DNA of 64,000 nt from Bacillus sp. SB49 (GTDB lineage Bacteria > Bacillota > Bacilli > Bacillales > Halobacillaceae). Each line of letters begins with the position of its first letter. Positions within the stretch are counted from its first letter, which is position 1. Shown here piece by piece: positions 62,708 through 64,000 of the stretch. Made by a program: the position numbers and the translations under genes. The notes under the pieces were generated by a model, which did not search any database, was not told the origin of the DNA, and worked only from the letters and a program-made list of their open reading frames with translations. The stretch is from assembly GCF_000469135.2 (NCBI RefSeq), contig NZ_CP048117.1, positions 1,091,501 to 1,155,500 on the forward strand, read 5' to 3'.

Positions 62708-64000
62708 ATGGAACACTTAGATGACCAAGAACGCCAGCAGGTCTGGGCGAATATCAAAGATGCGCTGTTCAATGATCATATCGATCAGTTCCGGGCGGAG
62801 TTCTTGGAACTACATCCATATGATCAAGCAAGGATATTCGAAGGCAGGGACGAAGACGTTCGTCTGCAGATTTATACGTACCTGTCACCGGAAGAAGTAG
62901 CGGATTTTATGGAACATATTGATTATGAAGAGATTGAACCGTTCTTCTCCGAAATGGATCCGACCTTCGCCGCCCAGGTCTTTGCAGAAATGTCCGCCGA
63001 TGATGCAGTCGACATCTTTAATGAATTGGATAAGGACAAAGTGGCAAGCTTCTTGACGATCATGGATGAAGAAGCTGCGGATGAAATCAAGGACCTGCTT
63101 CATTATGAAGAAAAAACAGCCGGGTCGATCATGACGACGGAATATGTCGTGGTCAATGCGACCATGACCATCAAAGAAGCGATGGTCCATTTAAGAACCG
63201 AAGCACCTGACGCCGAGACGATTTACTATACGTATGTCATTGATGAGGATAAGCGTCTTGCAGGAGTTATCTCCTTAAGGGATTTGATTATTTCGGAAGA
63301 AGACTGGCTGATTGCCGACGTGATGAATGAACGGGTGGTATCGGTCTCAGTGGGAGATGACCAGGAAGAAGTGGCACGGATGGTCCGTGACTACGATTTC
63401 CTGGCCCTGCCGGTCGTGGACTTCCAGGACCATCTGCTCGGAATCATCACCGTCGATGATATTATGGACGTCATGGAAGAAGAGGCGAGTGATGACTATT
63501 CTAAATTCGCCGCCATTTCTGATGTTGACAGTCCGGATGATAATGCCTTTTCCTCAGCGAAGAAACGGCTGCCATGGCTGATCATTCTGCTTTTCCTCGG
63601 CAGTTTGACCGCCAGTCTGATCGGTCGTTTTGAAGAAACGTTGGATAAAGTCGCCATTTTAGCGATCTTCATTCCCCTGATTGCAGGAATGGGGGGGAAT
63701 ACCGGCACACAGGCGCTTGCCGTTGCCGTTCGCGGTATTGCAACTGGTGAATTTGAAAAACAGGGAAAAATCAAAATGATGATGCGCGAAGCGGGAACGG
63801 GTTTAATCAGCGGGATTGTCTGCGGTGTTCTCATGATGTTGATTGTATATATATGGCAGGGGAACTTTTTCCTGGGTGTCCTCGTTGGACTATCCATTCT
63901 ATTGACGCTGATTGTAGCTACGTTGGCTGGTTCGCTTGTACCGCTGATCATGCACCGCCTGAACGTCGATCCGGCAGTTGCTTCCGGCCCGTTCATTACG
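62708..64000 (+). CDS. mgtE: Magnesium transporter MgtE (3' cut by window)
   Basis: Magnesium channel, cut after about 431 codons. N domain (1-125, with repeated helices such as LSPEEVADFMEHIDYEEIEP), two CBS domains (about 138-195 and 200-258; EKTAGSIMTTEYV, YTYVIDEDKRLAGVISLRDL, VVDFQDHLLGIITVDDI), then membrane spans from about 285. The pore motif is visible in AGMGGNTGTQALAVAVRG (near 320). ATG 62708 follows GGGGAGG. The last span region is missing beyond the window edge. Confidence 0.93.
   Translation, partial: MEHLDDQERQQVWANIKDALFNDHIDQFRAEFLELHPYDQARIFEGRDEDVRLQIYTYLSPEEVADFMEHIDYEEIEPFFSEMDPTFAAQVFAEMSADDAVDIFNELDKDKVASFLTIMDEEAADEIKDLLHYEEKTAGSIMTTEYVVVNATMTIKEAMVHLRTEAPDAETIYYTYVIDEDKRLAGVISLRDLIISEEDWLIADVMNERVVSVSVGDDQEEVARMVRDYDFLALPVVDFQDHLLGIITVDDIMDVMEEEASDDYSKFAAISDVDSPDDNAFSSAKKRLPWLIILLFLGSLTASLIGRFEETLDKVAILAIFIPLIAGMGGNTGTQALAVAVRGIATGEFEKQGKIKMMMREAGTGLISGIVCGVLMMLIVYIWQGNFFLGVLVGLSILLTLIVATLAGSLVPLIMHRLNVDPAVASGPFIT

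Overview
The window looks like a chromosomal segment of an endospore-forming, naturally competent-type member of the Bacillaceae, probably a Halobacillus-like halotolerant relative of Bacillus. That is inference from protein similarity recalled from memory and from gene order; no search was run. Gene order follows B. subtilis in two blocks: comK-yhjD-yhjE-sip-addB-addA-yisB-gerP, then rocD/yisL/asnO-degV-yitT-ipi-yitU-yitV-yitW and yjzD-yjaU-med-fabH-fabF-yjbA-trpS-oppABCDF-yjbC-spx-yjbE-mecA-coiA-pepF-spxH-yjbI-yjbK-relQ-nadK-yjbO-prpE, ending in a cut mgtE. No phage, transposase, CRISPR, rRNA or tRNA gene was seen.

Layout. 1-2.4 kb: a decayed Bacillaceae intergenic repeat, an unknown coiled-coil protein, a candidate structured small RNA (about 1406-1613) and a DUF3939 gene. 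2.4-12.4 kb: competence regulator ComK, YhjD, a DedA/TVP38-like membrane protein, signal peptidase I, the AddAB recombination nuclease and an HNH protein. 12.4-14.4 kb: the six-gene gerPA-PF spore germinant-permeability operon on the minus strand. 14.4-17.4 kb: a three-gene membrane operon (DUF418, DUF2157, GDYXXLXY). 17.5-22.9 kb: ornithine aminotransferase, YisL, an asparagine synthase with a near-perfect Fur box upstream, and a membrane-anchored GH13 amylase homologue that has lost most catalytic residues. 23.0-24.5 kb: a second, divergent GerP-like operon with an Hsp20 protein and a sigma-K-like promoter. 24.5-36 kb: DegV, YitT, BsuPI lipoprotein, Nfu-N, DUF2785, two tiny genes, HAD phosphatase, esterase, YitW, mobB-moaE-moaD, UppP, YjzD and Med. 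36.5-49.3 kb: fabH-fabF behind a FapR operator, an LCP cell-wall ligase, YjbA, trpS behind a tryptophan T-box, and oppABCDF with a CodY-like site. 49.4-64 kb: a DUF4015 protein and the spx-mecA-coiA-pepF-spxH stress/competence proteolysis cluster, then RelQ, NAD kinase, pseudouridine synthase, PrpE and MgtE.

How it fits together: ComK, Med, MecA, CoiA, AddAB and Opp are all parts of competence and DNA-uptake control or processing; Spx, SpxH and PepF belong to the disulfide-stress circuit; GerP, the GerP-like/Hsp20 operon, AsnO and the tiny DUF3813 operon point to sporulation. Regulatory DNA is readable for several of these: FapR, CodY, Fur, PerR and T-box signals plus sigma-K and sigma-G-like promoters. 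Several real genes under 60 codons (yjzD, a 59-aa and a 48-aa protein) were found by reading the strands directly.
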